Below are positions 11,871 to 23,468 of a stretch of 64,000 nucleotides of DNA, piece by piece; positions within the stretch are counted from its first letter, which is position 1; the number at the start of each line of letters is the position of its first letter. The notes under the pieces are model-generated. The model saw only the letters and a program-made list of their open reading frames with translations, had not been told where the DNA came from and did not search any database. Both the position numbers and the translations under genes were made by a program. This stretch comes from Puccinellia tenuiflora (taxonomy: Eukaryota > Streptophyta > Magnoliopsida > Poales > Poaceae). The stretch lies in NCBI GenBank assembly GCA_012064385.1, contig QRDG01000415.1:3461931-3525930 (forward strand). The letters are read 5' to 3'.

Positions 11871-13366
11871 ATCCACAGGAACAAGATGATAGGCTAGCGT
11901 ACGTACGTGTGTGCCATCCAGCGGTGGCGTCCACACGAGTGCAGAAAACATCCATCCATCCATCCGCCTCAGCCGTTGCCTCCGGGCAGTACCTGGCTAG
12001 GAAGCCCACAACCTGTCGAGGAAACGTCAACACTCGGTCGGCATGGACGATCCATCCCCGACCTCGTGGGCGGGCGTGCGACGAGCAAGCTAGCTAAGCG
12101 ACAGAGTGAGTCGCTGGCGCGTCGCCATCGCCCAAAAGGCCAACTGCGCCGGGTGCGGGGCCGGACAAGTGTGCGTCTTCCCCGGAGCTGAGCTAGACGC
12201 TGCGTGCATCAAGGTTATCTCGATCGCCGATTGAGATTCTACTACTATAGTACTGATGATGTAGCACCAAACGGTAGGTAATTATGCGCGCTTTCAGTTT
12301 CACGTCCATATCCGCGGTTGCTCTTTGGGTAGCAATTGTTGTGCAATAAAGCAGCATGTAGTACTGCTTTCGCTTTACCATCTTTAATCGCCTGCCTTTT
12401 TTTTTTGGTTGGAATGGTGATTAATTATCCACTTGGAGCAAAGAAGACGATGATTAATTTCTCTGTTGCCAACTGCCTCCAATCAGACAGACATGGACAT
12501 CACGCAAAAGGAAAGAAAACAATCAGGCCATCTGTTGCTGCTGCCACCGGAATCCTGAGACAGTAGTACACTGTGCTGGATAAGCACCAAACCTTCCATC
12601 CACCTACTAGCTCTTTTCTCACCCTCATTGGCGACATCTAGCTCTGTCATGCACTACAGTTAGCTAGGAGTAGGAAGGAAGAAGAGGATCAGAGGAGAGA
12701 GGTGTTTCCTTCTTTCTTCCTATCTTAACCCGATGATGCCTCATCAGCTGTGACAGGGGCAGCAGTAGGGCAGGGCAGGCCGTCCCAATTGGGATTCCAG
12801 ATTTGTACTGTTCAGAGACGACAAACTACGCAGGAATGAACATGATGTAGCACCTACCATATCCCAGATCCGGAGGCGTAGGACCCGGCCGTGCCCATTA
12901 ACTTGGTGCAGCCACCACACAATGTTGCTAGCCGTTGCCATCTGGATTGAAATGAACCTGCTTGTCGTTGCCTGCGTGTACGACGGTAACATATACAGGT
13001 AGTACGATCGAGACGATAAGAATCTGGATTTCATGTGAAACTGACTTGGATTAATTTGTATGGACAGGGTGTGATTCACAATTCTGAGTACGTAGCGTAG
13101 GGGAGGGGAACAGGAGCATGATTCGGTTCAGGATTCTGGTTTCTACATGGAGCCAAGACTAGAGCAGTACACACGCTACTGTATATCCACAACTAGTTTA
13201 GCACTACCTGCGCACAACTTTACAAGCCTTGTCCATCGCCTTATCTCCATTTGGTTGGACAAGGTCAGGCCGGCATGCGGCAAACACGGCCGGCCTGATA
13301 AGAAAGCTGGATCCAGCGTACGTTTCTTCGTGACGACGTATGTATACGGCTAGGCCGGTGGCCACG
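11871..13366. other. spacer and 3' flank of the MYB gene
   Basis: No separate gene recognised. The part nearest 13366 should hold the 3' untranslated region of the minus-strand MYB gene; I could not fix a poly(A) site. Short runs such as CCATCCATCCATCC (11951) and a T9 run (12400) are simple sequence only. Confidence 0.5.
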
Positions 13367-14262
13367 TCACGTTCCGATGGACGCCGGTGAGAGAGACATG
13401 CCCAGCTCCAGGTCCAGCGGGGAGCAGTGGTGACCGTGGCCGAGGACATGAGGAGGAGGAGGAGGCTGCTCCATCAGAACCGCCGCCGGGAATGGTGTCC
13501 TCCTCCTTGGAGACGCGCCTGATGCCGACGAAAGTGGAACGTCCCCCATCTCATCTTCCTCCGTGAAAGAGTTGAGATCAATGGCTGCCACGGCAGGGGA
13601 TTTATACCGCGGCAGAGAAGTCGAGGAGCCTTCGCCGTTGTTGGTCGCTGGCTCACAGACGCGCATGCTGTTCTCGCAAATCGGTACCTGCACTTGTTCG
13701 AAGATGCACCGAATTCAGATACGCCTTTTACATGCTACTAGTATGAATAATTTAAATTCGAATGGAGTATCGCATATAGAGATACCATGTCAAAGAGGCT
13801 GGAGCGACGCTTCTTCTTCCCCATGCTGCTCTGCCTCAGGAAGAACTTCTGCGCGTGGCTGGCCACCTGCGTCGGGGTTCGACTCGTCACGTAGCTCCGG
13901 GAGATGCCCCTCCAGTCTCCCTTTCCGAGCTTCTCCAGGCCGACAAGGAACAGCCGGTGCTCCTCCTCACTCCATGGAACCCCTGAGGTCATAGCCATGT
14001 TCACACATCTCAGAAGTCCACGTATTGTACTACACAGACAGAGCGACTATTCAGGATGCAGCAAGACACACAAGTTGTCCACTACTTTAGTCAGAGAAAG
14101 TGGCAATATCTCTAGCTTGCTTCCTTGCAGTCGCACAAGAGGATAATGCTACTGTACTTCTCTTGAAAGAGATAATGCAACTATATTAATTAGGTCAAGA
14201 TGAGACAGACTAACATAATATAACAAAGAATACAGTTAGGTACCAAAAGCTCCGAATTTCCA

Positions 14263-14299
<37 letters not shown>

Positions 14300-14708
14300 G
14301 GTAGCGTGACTAGCATCAGTACGAGTGTAATTGCTAAATGCATGTAATTTTACCTTTCTTCCTCTCCTGAACTAATCTGCCATGAGGACCGTCGGACAGG
14401 TACCCATTGGAAGCCCTCTCCAAGCCCTCGTCGATCGACAGAAGCAGCGACGACGAAGACGACGAAGAAGGCGAGACAAGGGAGCTAGGAGCTGCCGCGA
14501 GCTGCAAGCAGTCCATGCTGTAGCTCTTCCTCATAGAGCCTCCTGCAGCGACATGGAGCTGCACCCCGAAGAGCCTCAGCCCGCTGCCGCCGCCGCTGCT
14601 GCCTCCTCCTCCTTCGCAGAGCATAATTTCTCCCTGCTGTGCTGTGCTGCTGCTGCAGGTTCTTGAGTTGTGGCCGTAATTGCCACAGTGGGAGCACTTC
14701 CTGGCCAT
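13367..14708 (-). CDS. Single-repeat MYB transcription factor with CCHC knuckle and SHAQKFF motif (MYBS3/KUA1-like)
   Basis: Exons on the minus strand are 14354-14708, 13786-13982 and 13367-13687; phases fit (355+197+321 nt) and give 290 aa. The N-terminal CSHCGNYGHNSRTC (residues 5-18) is a CX2CX4HX4C zinc knuckle. RLFGV (45-49) matches a plant repression motif, and MRKSYSMDCL is a conserved block. One MYB repeat spans about 119-170: GVPWSEEEHRLF, LGKGDWRGIS, then SHAQKFF (160-166), followed by a basic GKKKRR. LDLEL (275-279) is an EAR-like motif. The family binds I-box/TATCCA elements in the nucleus and often represses sugar, hormone or growth genes. An upstream in-frame ATG (14795) exists, but the MARKCSHC start matches the family. 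All splice sites are GT/AG and no lesion is seen. The exact orthologue is not certain. Confidence 0.93.
14266..14295. repeat. (CT)15 microsatellite in MYB intron 1
   Basis: An uninterrupted CT run of about 30 bp lies within the first intron (13983-14353) of the MYB gene; it reads GA on the coding strand. Confidence 0.95.
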
Positions 14709-15164
14709 GGTGTGGCTATAAATCGACTGAATCGATCCGCACTGGGCTGCTGTCTTTGGTGCGTGAGAGAGATGGGTGGAGACCAGTGTGTCCACAACCG
14801 CAGCAGTGGGTGGTGCTACTGCCTATAGCAGCTAGCTAAGTTAGCTTAAGGAGGAAACTAACACAACACCCACTATAAATATGCTGCTTCTGGCTCTGGG
14901 GTCTTTTGGCGTGGATTGTGGACGCGTTATTGGGCAGGGAACCGTACACGTGAAACTTAGAGTTCTTTGTAGCTTAGATTTAACTGCTAGTTTGATCTCT
15001 AGATGTGTAAATTTGCTTTCGACTGTTAGTGTCGACTTCTTTCGGAATGTTCCAAATAAGCCACCGGAGACCGTACACGTGAAACGACCCTGAAATTACA
15101 TGGATAACCGTCACTTCTTCAGACACGAGATTCTCTATTTCATTCTTTTCTATCACCTGATTTT
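14709..15164 (-). promoter_or_regulatory. 5' flank and probable promoter of the MYB gene
   Basis: Upstream of the minus-strand start codon. A TATTTATA sequence at 14874-14881 lies about 166 bp upstream of the ATG and is the best TATA candidate, implying a leader of roughly 130 bp. GTACACGTGAAAC phrases (14944, 15071) contain a CACGTG G-box core in two places. These are sequence matches only. Confidence 0.4.
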
Positions 15165-16060
15165 ATTGGAGCCACTCCCAGCCCCACAACCACCGGAATC
15201 TCGTGTTTTACCAAGTGTCTTGGTGTTTACTGAGTTCAATTCAATGGACACTCGGTAAACTCCGTGACCTTTAGGCCTCGTTCGGCAGGCAGAGATTAGG
15301 GTGTATTTCCGTGTATTATCCCTAGTGTTTTGGGTGGAAACACTTCCTTCACCCAATCCTCTTCCATCCGAATTTCCTACAGACCCTCTCTTAAAAATAT
15401 TGTTCGGTGAGCAGGGGTTGCTACAATGAAAGAACCCGTCTCTGGCGCTCAGGCCGCAGTTCTACGACACCATCCTCAGCGACCTGGAGGTCAGCAAGTT
15501 CAATGACAGCACCAGCAACCTTGCCACGCCGACAAAAACGCGAGGGGTATGGAGTGTCTCAGATCCCCTTCTACCCGACGTGTATTTAGGGAATCGGTGG
15601 GGCTCGGCCCGTCTAAAACAAGCCAACCGAACGATCGCCGAGTGTTTCAACGTATCTTAAATTGGGCTGGGAAATTACACCGTAAAACCTGCCAGACCCG
15701 GCCTTCCGAACGAGGCCTTAGCGAATCTAACTAAAAACACTCGGTAAAAGATATTCCACTTGCTAAATTTCTTCTTCGCCGAGTATTTTCTACTAGACAC
15801 TCGATAAAAAAGACAGACATTAAATAAACAAGGGATTTTACAAAGTTTTTGTCCCTAGACACTCGATACTCCATAGAAAAAAGCAGGCACTCTGTAAACA
15901 AGTGCACACATGTTCATTCGAACCGTGGTTGACGGGATTCAGACCGTGAACTACCGAGTGAGCTCTGAACGACACACGGTAAAAATATAAACACTTGGTA
16001 AACAAGTGACGTTACCGAGTGTTTTTATATGATACTTGGTGATAGACACTCCATAAGAAA
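15165..16060. repeat. decayed CACTA-like element with ACTCGGTAAA subterminal motifs
   Basis: About ten variants of ACACTCGGTAAA or TTACCGAGTGTTTT occur in both orientations (for example near 15250, 15737, 15778, 15795, 15950, 15973 and 16013). Dense GCCGAGTGTT-type motifs are typical of the subterminal regions of grass CACTA transposons. No terminal CACTA repeats or transposase were seen, so this is a remnant or a non-autonomous piece. It is split by the MITE at 15274-15717. Confidence 0.5.
15274..15717. mobile_element. Tourist-like (PIF/Harbinger) MITE, 444 bp
   Basis: Perfect 12-bp terminal inverted repeats, GGCCTCGTTCGG at the left and CCGAACGAGGCC at the right, are flanked by TTA on both sides (15271-15273 and 15718-15720). 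It has no coding capacity. The terminal sequence resembles the end of Harbinger 1 (GCCTCGTTCGGATG), so a related transposase may have moved it. Confidence 0.88.
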
Positions 16061-16474
16061 ACAAAAAACAATAGGGTGTATGTATAACTTAGGATTTTCC
16101 CAAGAGTGTTTTTACGCTTCCATATATTTTGTATACGAGCTAGAAAGGTTGTAGAAGTACCTAAAGATGAATTTTCTTCATGCATTTACAACCCTTTATT
16201 TAGATACATGGAATTTGAAAGTGAATTATAACCGGTAATCACCCAAATTTTCATTAATCCTAGGTAATAGCAAATAGTTTCAAAAATACCAAAATTTGAC
16301 ATTAACAAGTGATGTAGAATATTCTGCGCGAAAGAATTTGAAGAAATTTTAATATTATGAACTTTATGAGATAGTAGTACCATATGCTACCCCCTCCCCC
16401 CAATAGCCACATAAGTAAGATTAAATTCCAAAATATTACATATAATGTAAACTCATTCCATAATATTCAGAAAC
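16061..16474. other. spacer left of the nested LTR block
   Basis: AT-rich sequence with no gene or repeat recognised. It ends at the target duplication of the outer LTR element (ATGTG, 16475-16479). Confidence 0.5.
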
Positions 16475-16479
16475 ATGTG

Positions 16480-17902
16480 TGTCGTGGATATGGGACACGG
16501 GTACCAGCATGGAATATTAACGTGGCCCATCAGGGGATAGCCCAGCAGGCTGACTCCAATCAGAGTAGGACAAGGACTCACCTTGCCGATTCCAAATAGA
16601 TTAGCCGTGTCCTATAAGGACTCAACTTGTAACCCGGCCCTCCACCTTTATAAGGAGGAGCCGGGAGCACCAAGACAATGGGATCTAGACAATCCAACAG
16701 ACAGAATATAGAGGAAACAGAGGACTTACCCAAAATTTGGCTATCCAAAATGGTTTTGGGTATCCAAAATGGTTTTGGGTAGAGGAGAGAGAAGGTATGG
16801 GTAAGCAAATTTGTTTTGGCTTTTCAAGCTTACCCATATCTGGATACCCATATTTGCATCTCCCATGTGGAACCCACATGTCAGTGGGATAGGCTTATTT
16901 TTCTTTTCTTTTTTTTCCCTCTCTACCTTCTTCTTCATCCTCCAGTCCACCCACCGCCGCCGCTGCCCCGCCCCGACCTCACCCCAGCCCTGGCTGCCAC
17001 ACCCAGCCACGGTCGCGGCCGCCACCGCCCATCCCCGTGCCGCGCCGTCCCGTCCCAGCTCCGGCCGCCGCCGTCCATCCCTGCGCCGCGCCGTCCCGTC
17101 CCAGCTCCGGACGCCGCCATCCATCCCGGCGCCGACCACGGCCTAGCCCCGGCCGCCACACCTAGCTAGCGACGGTGGCCGCCGTCGCTGCATTTTCGAC
17201 GCCCAGCTAGCCTTGGCTGCGGAGGATTTGGCCCGGCGGTGTCGCCATGGGAGCTCGATGCGGAGCCGCCGGCTGGCTCGATTCGGTGGCGGTGGGGAGC
17301 ATTCCGTCCGGGAGAAGTGTGGCGGGGGGCAAGGAGGGGTGGGGGCAAGTGGCGGGCGGCGCGCCGGTGACCGGAGGAGGCGGGGACGGCGGCGTCGCGG
17401 CGGGAGGTCGGGCCGGAAATTTCAGCGAGGAGCAGTTTCCTCTTCCCGCCTCGATTTCATCCTACGTGGCAGCTATGGCAATCCATATGGGTATTTGGCT
17501 TGGAATACCCATATATGCCAATTCTTGGCTAGATTATGGGTAGTGACCCAAAAAAATATGGTTGGGGACCACTTATGGGTATGCTCTTGGAGCAAGTTTT
17601 TTGCCCCCAATACCCAAAAAAGCAGTTTTTGGGTATTGAGGCAAGATATGGGTAAGCTCTTGGAGATGCTCTTAGAGCCTTAACTCCCGAACTACACAAT
17701 AGAGGAGCCGCCTCATTGGTGACTTCCACCATGAGGAATAGGACTAGCCACAAATAGCACGTAGGGATATTACCGGATGATGTTTCCCGGGTCCCGAAGC
17801 TGTATAAATCTTGTCTCCCGTGCCGTTTGTTTACTAGCCCATATCGACGATGCACGTGCGTACATAGTCCCGTATCTTCATCGTCGGTTTATACCATCGA
17901 CA
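16480..17902 (+). repeat. 5' LTR of outer element, split by an insert
   Basis: LTR sequence is 16480-16728 and 17675-17902; the part between is a later insert. The segment TCCACCTTTATAAGG (about 16645-16660) is a TATA-like region present here but deleted from the 3' LTR. Confidence 0.85.
16729..17671. mobile_element. 943-bp DNA-transposon-like insert with GC-rich core
   Basis: Comparison with the 3' LTR (AAAGGACTTAGAGCC) shows this segment is an insertion flanked by TTA, or CTTA if the preceding base is counted (16726-16728 and 17672-17674). Both arms are rich in TACCCA/TGGGTA motifs. The right end read inwards is GAGCATCTCCAAGAGC, a common grass MITE/MULE-type end; the left end lacks it. 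The core (16930-17460) is very GC-rich, with internal near-repeats of CCGTCCCGTCCCAGCTCCG. It could be a captured host fragment; open frames there are Pro/Arg/Gly-rich and not convincing. Confidence 0.65.
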
Positions 17903-18174
17903 TTGGTGCCCATTGTAGGGCTAGGTGCGCGTGGATTCACAATTCGATGGGTCCAAATATTCATAAACAATTGTGGCGAATTTGTTGCAGCAACCGGCCA
18001 ACAATACGGATGGCTGGATTTCTTCACCAACCACGGCCGATCGATCAAGATTTTTTCGGCAAGCTTCGTCTTCAGGACTCGCAGCGATTGGCAGGAACCT
18101 CGACGTCATCATCAACGGTAGTCGCGCAAGCATGGCTTCCTAATGTCTACAACACGCTTCTATTCCTGTAGACT
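17903..18174 (+). mobile_element. 5' internal start of outer element, with primer-site-like sequence
   Basis: Immediately after the LTR lies TTGGTGCCCATTGTAGGGC, placed where a tRNA primer-binding site should be. The next 250 bp show no coding potential that I recognise. The interior resumes at 28668. Confidence 0.55.
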
Positions 18175-19208
18175 TGTTGGGCCTCCAAGCGCAGAGGTTT
18201 GTAGGACAACGGCAATTTTCCCTTAAGTGAGTAACCCAAGGTTTATCGAACTCAGCGAGGTAGAGGTCAAAGATATCCCTCTCAAGCAACCCTGCAATTA
18301 AGATACAAGAAGTCTCTTGTGTCCCCAACACATCTAATACAATTGTCAGTTGTATAGGTTCACTAATTCGGCGAAGAGATGGTAAAATGCAAGTGATATG
18401 GATGGTAAAAGGTGATATTGTAATTCTGTAGTAAAAAATGGTAGCAAGCAAACAAGTGACAAAAGTGACTAAAAACGGTGTATCAATGCTTGGAAACAAG
18501 GCCTAGGCTTTATAATTTCACTAGTGACTACTCTCAACATAATTAAACACGTGATAGTTCCCACAAAAACACATGCATGGTAGACGTTACTCGGAGATCA
18601 TTCTTTTGTGGATAAAATAGGATGAGAATTACGTAGGGCTACGAGAAGCACACCTTAAAGTTCGTACTCCACATCTATCAACACTTTATGCTGTCACTAT
18701 CCGCATACAAAGATAGTACTAACAAACACCACAACCTATTTCTTAAATAGTCTCTTTTTTCAATAACACAACCATCAAGAAACCTCATAATCTATTCAAT
18801 CCAACAATAATAAAGAACGAACTCATGATGAAGATCCCTCTAATCTTGATGCATAGAGTCACACACGGCACACACACTGTCACCGAGATACCGTGATCAC
18901 AACGGTGACTCCACAAATTATACTAGATAACACCACTTGAGCAACATCATATCCATTACACATAGGAAAACATCATGTATTCAACTATACTAACAAAGCT
19001 CATGATCACAACAAAGATCATATCATGGGAGAGAGAGATAACCACATAGCCACTTGTATAAGCCTCAGCCCCGGTGAGAAACTACTCACGCATGGTCATG
19101 GTGAGTAGGAACTTGATGGAGAGGTGCAACCCGAAGGGGAGATGGCGGCCGGCGGCGGCGGCCCTTGGCCGCCCTTCTTCCTTGGAGATGGTGCTGGTAT
19201 GGAGGAGG

Positions 19209-22200
19209 TGTAACAGCCCAGATTTGGTACCCTAAAATATGGGCCAAATTTTCACTTTTTGCTTTGCATTGCATCATGGCATACATATTTAAATTGCTAA
19301 GTTAAATATTGCAAACAATGGAAGTCATTAAAAGGAATCAAACACTTCCTAAAAATTCCCAAGTCAAGTGCAATTGCTCCATCTGGCAAAACCAAAATAT
19401 TCTTGAGCTTCCATATTTGTCCAGGAAGTTCCAAGTTTACCTTTCTTAAATATGTGTCAAAGACAATGGCTTGTTAAGCAAAGTAATAAATAATTGGAAT
19501 TCAAATTGGTTTAAACAATTTGTGAGTTTTGACTCCAAGCTCAACTTATCAAAATTCAATCTAAAATCATGGGGAGCTTCAATATTATTGTGAGAGCCTC
19601 CATGAATATTTTCCTTATTTTTGAAGATGCTTAATTGCTCCAATTAAATACATTTTGGAATTTATCAAAAATGCCCATATTTAACTCTATGTACAAATGT
19701 TGCTCAAAACTTTTAATTTGGCCACACCAAATTTTGTGGAGGTGCTAAATGTTATGGGGAACCCCTATAAATTTTCCCCTAATTTATAAAAATGGTTTAG
19801 GGCCTCATTTAAATCACTAAATGCTGTTGTTTTCAATTTAGAAAATAGAACAGAAGAGGAAATAGAGGCCGGGGGTTTTCCAGAAAATGACCATCGTCCC
19901 AGTCGCCACAGGGTTCCCACTGTCGCCATGGCCATGCCGTCGCCGTGTCGTCCTCCCCTGCACCGTGTCGAGGCCCCCCCCCTCGTGGATAAGTGAAGCC
20001 CCAACGTGCTGCCCCTGCTCTCTCCTCTCTCCCTTGCTCCTTCCCCTGGAACCCTAACCCTAGCTCTCCTCTGTCGAGTTCCCCGTGCACCGTCGAGCCG
20101 CCGCCTTGCCGCGCCAATCGCTGCCATCCTGCACCGCCCCGAGCTCGCCTGAGCTGTCCCTCCGGACCACCTCGGCCTCCTCTTCCTCCCGGGGCAACAA
20201 GCCCGTGCCGGGAGCCCCGCAGTCGCCGTCGCCGCCCGCATCTTCTCCGCCTCGGGTCGCCGCCGTCGAGCACCTCCGCGTCGCCGTCGTCCCTCCTCCG
20301 GCCGTGCCGTCCCCTCCTACGAGCTCCTGGTGAGCTGCTGGTCCTCAGGGACCTCTCTATCCTCCCTCTCCCTTCCGGTAGCTAGCTCCCGCCGTGCTCC
20401 ACCGTCTGCCTCCGCTCCGGCGATCACCGCGGCAACTCCGGTGACCTTATGGTCCAACCCGCCGCCCCCTGTGCTCCTCTCCTCCTCCTCTAGCTAGTGC
20501 AGCACTTCCCCGCGTCCAATTTCGATCAAAATCGACGATTTCATGATCGACATCCCGCAGCTCCTCTGATGACGTCATGCTGACGTCATCAGTTCATCTG
20601 TTTTTAATTTTCCAGAAAATAGACAGAAATTGGTAATTGAAATATCTGTTAAATGGCAAATCAGAAAAATACAATTGACATACCAAAATGTTTAGAATTT
20701 CACAACCTATTCAAATATGTCACTCACACATGCAAATGAACTTTTGAATTTGAATTTGAATTTAAATGTGAAATGCAAATCATCTGTGAGTTATTCAAAT
20801 TTTTGGAAATTCATATCTAGAGTTTTATAATTCAGAAAAATGCAAATAATATGTCAAAATGCTCAGCTAAATAAACTCTAAATGTTAGTGCCATTAGTTG
20901 GATTTTTGGTTAAACTTAAATTGCCTGTTTAATTAAATTAAATAAAATGGCAGAATATAATTGGAATTTATAAAATCCATAACTTTATGAATTTTGATCC
21001 AAAAATTATAAATAAGATCTATAAATGTTCAGGAAAACAACATCTACATTTTAGTTCTATTTCCATGCACTAATGAACATTTAAATTGCTGTTTATTTAA
21101 ATTAAGTAAAATGGCAGATTTAAATCCATAATTGCAAATACCATAACTTGTTAAATATTGTTTCAAAAATTGCAAATGATATACCAAAATGACCAGCACG
21201 ACAAATGCTATCTATCTAGGTTAACATCACAGCATGAACATAACTTTTCCTTTGCTGTCATTTTGGGTTGGTTAAAATGATTTAAATTGCATAACCGTTT
21301 AAATCGCCATTTCTTCACCGTTAATCGGAAAAATGCAAACAAGGTACCAAAATGATCAATAGGCTAATACCTATCTAATAATGTCATTTTCATGCATTTA
21401 GGACCCATATTTCAGTACTGGACGTTTTGATAAATAACGCAAATCACTAAGTTAAAGATGGAGTTTTAACCCGTTAATTGTGATATTTAATTTAGGGGTT
21501 CCATTTAACTTGTGGGACATGCCCAATATCTTTTCCTCGCATAATATGACCATCTCATCATGATTGTGCATTGCACCTTGTATTCGTGTTATTTATTTCG
21601 CTTCCTGTTATTGTTGTGTTTCGTTAGATTCAGGAGTCGAGGTTCCACCACAATACCTCGACGATCAACGCGCCCAGTACTATCAGCAAGGCAAGAGCTA
21701 ACCTAACCTTCTTGGCATCTAGCATCCTATTGTTTTACAAACTTATTTTATCCACCAGAATATTGCATGCAATTCAAATGTCTCCTTTGATCAAGATGTA
21801 GTGTATCCTATGAATGCATTTTTATCCCCTGAACCATCACATGCTTGCCCTCCTATAAACCCTAGGTTTGATGTGTTGGCCGGAGACAAATATATACTTG
21901 TTGGTTATATATGCTTAGCTATGCTTAGCCATGCTTAAGCGTATGCTAGTTATGTCCGTTGTTTAATTCCATAATTGTTGATGTTGATGGAATGTTTCGG
22001 ACATGGTGGATATGTGGGGTGCTTATTTAAAATGTTAAGAAGGCTTGGGTGAGTTGCCATCGGGGATGGTGTTTTGCCTCACTCTTGCCCCTAGGTGCGA
22101 GTTCTTTACCTCTTGAACCAAGACGATCGTGCTTCCAACGGTGGGGACATATGGAATCCCCTTTAACTAAATAACTTGTGCGGGCGTATCCAAGGGTCCT

Positions 22201-23360
22201 CTAGTTTGCTATTTCCATTTGCCGTGTGTGTGAGCGGAAAAAGAAATGACGAGGATGGTGGTGTTTAGGACGTGGCGATGGGGCAGGGGCTGAGGCCGGG
22301 TAAACTTGCCCTGTGGCCACAGATGACTCTTGGATAGTCTCACGCGAGGTAAAGGTTTAACCGCGCCTGCTTGCCGGCCTTCCCCGGAAGAGGGCCAACT
22401 AGGTGAGCCGGACGGTACCAATGGGTAAATTAGTACACCCCTGCAGGGTTAATCTTTTCGAAAAGCCGTGTCCGCGGTTATGGACGACTTGGGAATGGAC
22501 GATAAGATCATAGATAACATTTAACCTAATTGATATGGCAGCTAGAGGTTGCATAATCAACGTGTGGTAAAGGTTCATTTCCTCGAGGGTGATTCGAGGG
22601 AGTGCCTTGGTGGAGATGAGTTGCTTCTGGTTATAAAAGGGTTCGTTGAGAACCACAGATGAAAGTTTACTCTCTTATCCCTTTTCGGAAAACATTCTGA
22701 GTAGACGGTGCAATGGGTCTTTATGTCTTTTAAAAAGGAAAACTAGCTTTATGCAAAACCAGCTACATTATACAGCATTAGAGCCTCCGTCAGCATCGGG
22801 CCTATATCGCCCTACTAATTCTTGCGAGTACGTCGTACTCAGCCTTGCTTTGTTGATTATTATTTGTTTCAGAGTAGGACGTCACCGAACTGGAAGGTGG
22901 GTTCTTTATTGACGTCGACGAGTAGTCTGGGGTTCCCAGGTGGCAGCTTGGGACGTATCGGAACAGGCTGGCTGGGATATGTTATTGTAGGCCTCTTAGG
23001 CCATAATTTGGATCTTGTTGTTAGACAACTATATATGCTTTCCGCTTGATGTAATGATGGGTCTGCGACCTCTGATTGTGATATTTGCTATCTTTCTCAA
23101 TTATATGAGTTGAACTATGATATCTTTGTGTTGTAGAGTCTGTGATGTGCCAGTTGTTCCGTAGTCTTGGTCTCTTTGTTATACGTGAAAGCGATGTCCG
23201 ATCTTATGGCATGATCGAGGTGTTGTGTGCCGATGATGTATTCCGAGCACGCCTGCCAATGTGTTTTGGCCTGGGATTGGTAAACCCAGTAACCCTCGAT
23301 TGTGTAGCATGACCGGTTGCACAACGTTTAACTGTATAGCTCTGGGGTCGGGGCGCTACA
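19209..23360 (+). mobile_element. 4,152-bp gypsy-type solo LTR inside the Sabrina-like LTR
   Basis: The element opens TGTAACAGCCCAGATTTGG and ends GGGGCGCTACA, with the perfect 5-bp duplication GGAGG at 19204-19208 and 23361-23365. Neither terminal sequence recurs inside, and no gag/pol frame is present, so a single long LTR left by LTR-LTR recombination is the simplest reading. Grass chromovirus (Tekay-type) LTRs of several kb share TGTAAC...TACA ends; the lineage is tentative. GC-rich promoter-like DNA at 19900-20500 is followed by AT-rich sequence. Confidence 0.82.
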
Positions 23361-23468
23361 GGAGGGTCTCCACCTCACGGCGGCTGCCTTGGAGGAGGAA
23401 AATTCGTGGTCCTTTTGACGTAGATTTCCTCTCTTTATATAGATTACCGAATTCCCGTCATCAAATTT

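Noticed and set aside
16811..17169. Pro/Arg-rich protein frames on both strands
   Set aside because: They come from GC-rich, internally repeated DNA of a transposon-like insert; no domain, and frames open on both strands at once.
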